Positions 60,967 to 64,000 of a stretch of DNA of 64,000 nucleotides are shown piece by piece. The translations under genes were made by a program, and so were the position numbers. Below the pieces are notes generated by a model. That model saw only the letters and a list, made by a program, of their open reading frames with translations, was not told the DNA's origin and ran no database searches. Within the stretch, counting starts at the first letter, position 1. Each line of letters opens with the position of its first letter. The DNA comes from Balneola sp. MJW-20 (GTDB lineage Bacteria > Bacteroidota > Rhodothermia > Balneolales > Balneolaceae): the NCBI RefSeq assembly GCF_040811775.1, contig NZ_JBFNXW010000001.1:62001-126000 (forward strand). Reading direction: 5' to 3'.

Positions 60967-62508
60967 ATGTTAAACCTATCCGTCCTTTTAGAAAACAATG
61001 CTCGTAAGATTCCTCAGAAAACAGCTATAGTATTTGGCGAACAGGAATTCAGCTATGCGCAGGTTAACGGAGCAGCAAATCAGATCGCAAATGCTTTAGA
61101 CAAAATGGGCATAGGACCCGGAGATAAGGTCGCTTTAAGTTGTCCTAATCTTCCTCATTTCCCGATGATCTATTTCGGTATCCTGAAAACGGGAGCGGTA
61201 GTTGTTCCATTAAGTGTGCTGCTTAAAAAAGACGAGGTAGCATATCACCTCAATGACAGTGATGCCAAAGCGTACTTTTGTTTTATTGGCAATGATGAAC
61301 TTCCAATGGGAAAAAGGGGGTATGAGGGATTTAAAGATGCACCTAGGTGTCATAATATGTTCCTGATTATGCCGGCTGCAGACATGGAATCACCATTTGA
61401 GGGAGTAGAAACCCTTAGTGATTTAATGAAGGAGCGTTCACCGGCCTATGAATGCCGGCAAACCGGAGCAGAAGATACGGCTTTGATCATATATACTTCA
61501 GGGACCACCGGTAAGCCAAAAGGAGCTGAGCTTACACATTCAAATCTGCTATTGAATGCGATCCTTTCATGTGATCTGGTTAATTCTGAAAAAGAAGACC
61601 GCCTTCTTATTGCATTACCTTTGTTTCATATTTTTGGGATGACCACTCTTATGAATGCAGGCTTATATAAAGGAGCAACCTGTATTCTGGTAGCCCGGTT
61701 CGAGCCGGGAGAAATTTTGCAGATTATGCAGAATAAAGAGGTTACAATATTTGCCGGGGTCCCCACTATGTACTGGGCTCTGAATCATTTTAATAACGGG
61801 AATATAGATTACAAGAAGATCAGTCGTTCATTAAAAATAGCTACATCCGGCGGTGCTGCAATGCCGGCTCAAGTGTTAAACGAATTTGAAGAACGGTTCA
61901 ATGTTCCGATTCTAGAGGGATATGGAATGTCGGAGGGATCGCCTGTGGTCACCTTTAATCATCTGGATGTAGGAAAAAAGATCGGGTCAATTGGTACTCC
62001 GGTTTGGGGGGTTGAGGTTATGATCGTGGATGAGAATGAACAGGAATTACCCCCCGGAGAGAAAGGAGAACTGATTTATCGGGGTCATAATGTGATGAAG
62101 GGTTATTATAAAAAACATGAGGCGACTGAGGAAACCATAAGGAATGGATGGCTTTACTCGGGCGATATCGCTTATATGGACGAAGATGGTTTTTTCTACA
62201 TTGTTGACCGGACCAAGGATATGATCATAAGGGGAGGGTTTAATGTTTACCCCCGGGAGATCGAGGAAGTTATGATCACACACGAAGAGGTATCTCTGGT
62301 TGCAGTGATCGGAGTACCAGACGAAAAGTTTGGTGAGGACATTAAGGCCTTTGTTGTAAAGACAGAAGGGAGCGGTCTAAATGAAAAAGAGTTACGGAGC
62401 TGGTGCAAGGAAAGAATGGCTGATTATAAATATCCGAGGTTCATCGAGTTTTTGGATAAATTGCCGATGAGTGCAACAGGTAAGATCCTTAAAAAGGAAT
62501 TGCGCTAG
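60967..62508 (+). CDS. Long-chain fatty acid-CoA ligase (AMP-forming)
   Basis: Activates fatty acids for beta-oxidation or phospholipid use. ANL superfamily, 513 residues. A3 IIYTSGTTGKPKGAELTHSN, A5 EGYGMSEGSP, A7/A8 LYSGDIAYMDEDG, VDRTKDMIIRGGFNVYPREIE, and A10 MSATGKILKKEL with the C-terminal catalytic lysine. Its own promoter is visible. Chain-length preference is a family inference. An enoyl-CoA hydratase at 42984 belongs to the same general pathway. Confidence 0.92.
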   Translation: MLNLSVLLENNARKIPQKTAIVFGEQEFSYAQVNGAANQIANALDKMGIGPGDKVALSCPNLPHFPMIYFGILKTGAVVVPLSVLLKKDEVAYHLNDSDAKAYFCFIGNDELPMGKRGYEGFKDAPRCHNMFLIMPAADMESPFEGVETLSDLMKERSPAYECRQTGAEDTALIIYTSGTTGKPKGAELTHSNLLLNAILSCDLVNSEKEDRLLIALPLFHIFGMTTLMNAGLYKGATCILVARFEPGEILQIMQNKEVTIFAGVPTMYWALNHFNNGNIDYKKISRSLKIATSGGAAMPAQVLNEFEERFNVPILEGYGMSEGSPVVTFNHLDVGKKIGSIGTPVWGVEVMIVDENEQELPPGEKGELIYRGHNVMKGYYKKHEATEETIRNGWLYSGDIAYMDEDGFFYIVDRTKDMIIRGGFNVYPREIEEVMITHEEVSLVAVIGVPDEKFGEDIKAFVVKTEGSGLNEKELRSWCKERMADYKYPRFIEFLDKLPMSATGKILKKELR

Positions 62509-62529
62509 GCAATGATCTGCCTGGGGGCG

Positions 62530-62946
62530 TCAGAATAGAACAGAGTCCAGTTCACACTCTTTATTGTCAGCGTTATTGGGACGGATAGTGAGGACGGAGT
62601 CCAGTGTAAATTGACGGTTATAGATGATAAAGAAATTCGCGAACTCACCGATCTCACCAGGGGTACCACTGAATTCAACATAAGGTAATTCCAGTTGTGA
62701 ATTCAGTACACTATCAGCATAGGTAGCATCATTTACTTCTGAGACTTCCCACCTTTCATCAGCCTGAATGCAGGGTCTGAATACCGAATAATTATCCGTT
62801 ACTAAGAAAAACCCTCCGTATGTGGCGGTCACGCCTGCTATGGTATCTTCTTCCTCATCCAGGGTAGAGCATGAGATCAGCTGTGAAGCAAAGAGGAAAA
62901 GCAGGCCGAATGACAAGACCCTGCTGCTAAGAATAAGAGAAGACAT
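62530..62946 (-). CDS. Predicted lipoprotein, function unknown
   Basis: 138 residues. Hydrophobic signal (VLSFGLLFLFASQ) with lipobox LISC at about Cys26. The mature part is acidic, with ADERWEVSEVNDA and a pair of cysteines (FRPCIQ and KECELD) that could form a disulphide. No recognised family. Convergent with the acyl-CoA ligase. Confidence 0.72.
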   Translation of the reverse strand: MSSLILSSRVLSFGLLFLFASQLISCSTLDEEEDTIAGVTATYGGFFLVTDNYSVFRPCIQADERWEVSEVNDATYADSVLNSQLELPYVEFSGTPGEIGEFANFFIIYNRQFTLDSVLTIRPNNADNKECELDSVLF

Positions 62947-63081
62947 AGGCTATGTGAAAGTTGCTGAATGAGATAAGTGGAATAGGATGTATGCATCCTA
63001 CTATAATATCAAATTGAATTTTACTGGATGTTACTTAAATAAAATTAAAACAGCGTCTTGAAAAAATTGAAGGTAAAAAAT

Positions 63082-63111
63082 AACCTCCAAGGTCTTAAGA
63101 CCTTGGGGGTT
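63082..63111. repeat. REP-like palindrome, possible minus-strand terminator
   Basis: AACCTCCAAGGTCTT pairs with AAGACCTTGGGGGTT: 15-bp arms with one mismatch (a G-T wobble), core CCAAGGTCTTAAGACCTTGG perfect. On the minus strand it is followed by TATTTTTTACC, so it could end the baeRF gene. From memory this text resembles a dispersed Bacteroidota palindrome. In a 218-base gene-free spacer. Confidence 0.7.
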
Positions 63112-63164
63112 TATTATGGACTTTTAAAACCTAAATCAATATCCAATTACTGCAATCCCGAAGA

Positions 63165-64000
63165 TCAGGTCTTATATCGGTAGATCGCAGCAAGATTTGA
63201 AGTTTCCGGGATCTGCTCAGGACTCAGTCCATAAAGTGTGCTTCCGGTTCTAAGGGCGGAAACTGCTGCAAAGTTGATAAGTTCTACCGTCTCATCGGTT
63301 TTTTCTGAGGACAATTGAACCTGGTTACTTTCAGGGTCGAATTTTCCCCATTGTTTATTCTTCATGGATACGAATAGGGTATCCACTTTTCCAAAATAAG
63401 CACCGCTTACGATATCTTTAATATTAGCAGAGATCAGTCCACCGCCTCTGAGATTGTTGAATCGCTCGAGATCACTCTGAATCTCCTCACGAAAGAAGGC
63501 CTCTACCAGAGACCATGCCGCTTCTTCCGTTTCTTCATCACGGCGTGTATCCGGATTACCTTTAATAGATCCACCGATAAGATTGTAATAACTGTTGGCT
63601 TCCCGGTAATAGGAAACGATCTTATCTGTACCCGCAAGTACCAGCGGACCATTTACCTTTTTCATATACTTGGTCACTTTATTCTCAATGTGCTTGAGAA
63701 AAAGTTTTAATTCCTTGTTGTCTGAATTTCCCTCACCACCCTGACCGTGGAATACGGCATTGTTTCCATTTCCGGCAGAATGGGACTGCAGGCTTTTTTC
63801 CGCAACATGGAATTTTAAATGTTCTTCCATTGAAGTGGGTACGGATTCAATAGCGACTTCAGTCAGTTCATCCGGGGCAGATTTAAGCATTCTGGTCTTA
63901 TTCTGACTCAGTACCAGAATATGATAGACCCCATGATGATTCTGCAGCTCAAGCAGTGGAGTGATCATGAAATTCTCTGCGATATAATGATCCGCATTGG
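63165..64000 (-). CDS. Bacterial archaeo-eukaryotic release factor-like (baeRF) protein, C-terminal part; 5' end outside window
   Basis: The frame is open past residue M at 63968 to the window edge (NADHYIAENF precedes it), so the gene continues beyond 64000. About 278 residues are visible. NHHGVYHILVLSQNKTRM (beta-strand core), AEKSLQSHSAGNG, FLKHIENKVTKYM, GPLVLAGTDKIVSYYREAN and SGAYFGKVDTLFVS match the eRF1-domain-like baeRF family (probably type 7), a bacterial relative of peptidyl-tRNA release/rescue factors (Pelota/eRF1 folds). There is no GGQ motif in the visible part; the N-terminal region is missing. Function as a ribosome factor is a prediction. Confidence 0.72.
   Translation of the reverse strand, partial: NADHYIAENFMITPLLELQNHHGVYHILVLSQNKTRMLKSAPDELTEVAIESVPTSMEEHLKFHVAEKSLQSHSAGNGNNAVFHGQGGEGNSDNKELKLFLKHIENKVTKYMKKVNGPLVLAGTDKIVSYYREANSYYNLIGGSIKGNPDTRRDEETEEAAWSLVEAFFREEIQSDLERFNNLRGGGLISANIKDIVSGAYFGKVDTLFVSMKNKQWGKFDPESNQVQLSSEKTDETVELINFAAVSALRTGSTLYGLSPEQIPETSNLAAIYRYKT

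Overview
The window is a compact, gene-dense stretch of a bacterial chromosome with about 60 protein genes. I see no rRNA, tRNA, CRISPR array, insertion sequence or prophage, and no gene-free stretch exceeds 300 bases (the longest is about 266 bases, near 47.4 kb). Several features point to the Bacteroidota/Balneolota (Rhodothermota) branch: a secreted Asp-box protein with a type IX secretion (T9SS) C-terminal signal, promoters of the TTTG-N19-TAnnTTTG kind, a BamA gene followed by tandem OmpH/Skp genes, an AccD without the zinc-finger cysteines, and an azurin. By eye the base composition is moderate (mid-40s % GC). A Balneolales-like marine or saline aerobe fits best. That is an inference, and no marker gene such as 16S is present.

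Layout. 0-9.3 kb: the 3' end of anmK (peptidoglycan recycling), a conserved protein of uncertain function, a UbiA-type prenyltransferase, a single-cysteine thioredoxin-like protein, a lipoprotein plus T9SS-exported Asp-box protein, and a class III aminotransferase paired with an aldehyde dehydrogenase. 9.4-21.3 kb: nadE, a LysM lytic transglycosylase, an S41 protease, a PHP phosphoesterase, ribH, uppS, bamA and three tandem OmpH/Skp chaperones, which is mainly an envelope-assembly block closed by a strong terminator. 21.4-33.9 kb: a VWA protein, rnhB, and a long minus-strand run recA-recX-AI-2E transporter-purN-purH-mreB-mreC-mreD-mrdA-rodA (rod-shape and elongation machinery). 34-40.8 kb: kynureninase-like enzyme and tryptophan 2,3-dioxygenase, a GlcNAc-kinase-like protein, TatD, an NTF2-like secreted protein, pdxB and a pyrimidine nucleoside phosphorylase.

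40.8-46.9 kb is the most interesting part. A probable promoter precedes pspA (ESCRT-III superfamily), a second short gene whose product aligns without gaps to the C-terminal half of that PspA, a two-TM coiled-coil membrane protein, an enoyl-CoA hydratase, a CNNM/CorC-type CBS transporter, and a large AAA+ ATPase with an inactive-looking first half and an active second half. Together they look like a membrane-remodelling or envelope-stress module with its own ATPase.

46.9-64 kb: DUF6122, azurin, DUF427, TspO and porin genes, xseA, a fourth OmpH/Skp gene, a CDF cation exporter whose start codon abuts a terminator, pyrC, a lipoprotein nuclease/phosphatase-fold protein, tsaB, accD, obgE, dprA, DUF3224, a long-chain acyl-CoA ligase, a lipoprotein, and the 3' part of a baeRF-like gene running off the right edge. 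Spacers carry heptanucleotide tandem repeats and a REP-like palindrome.
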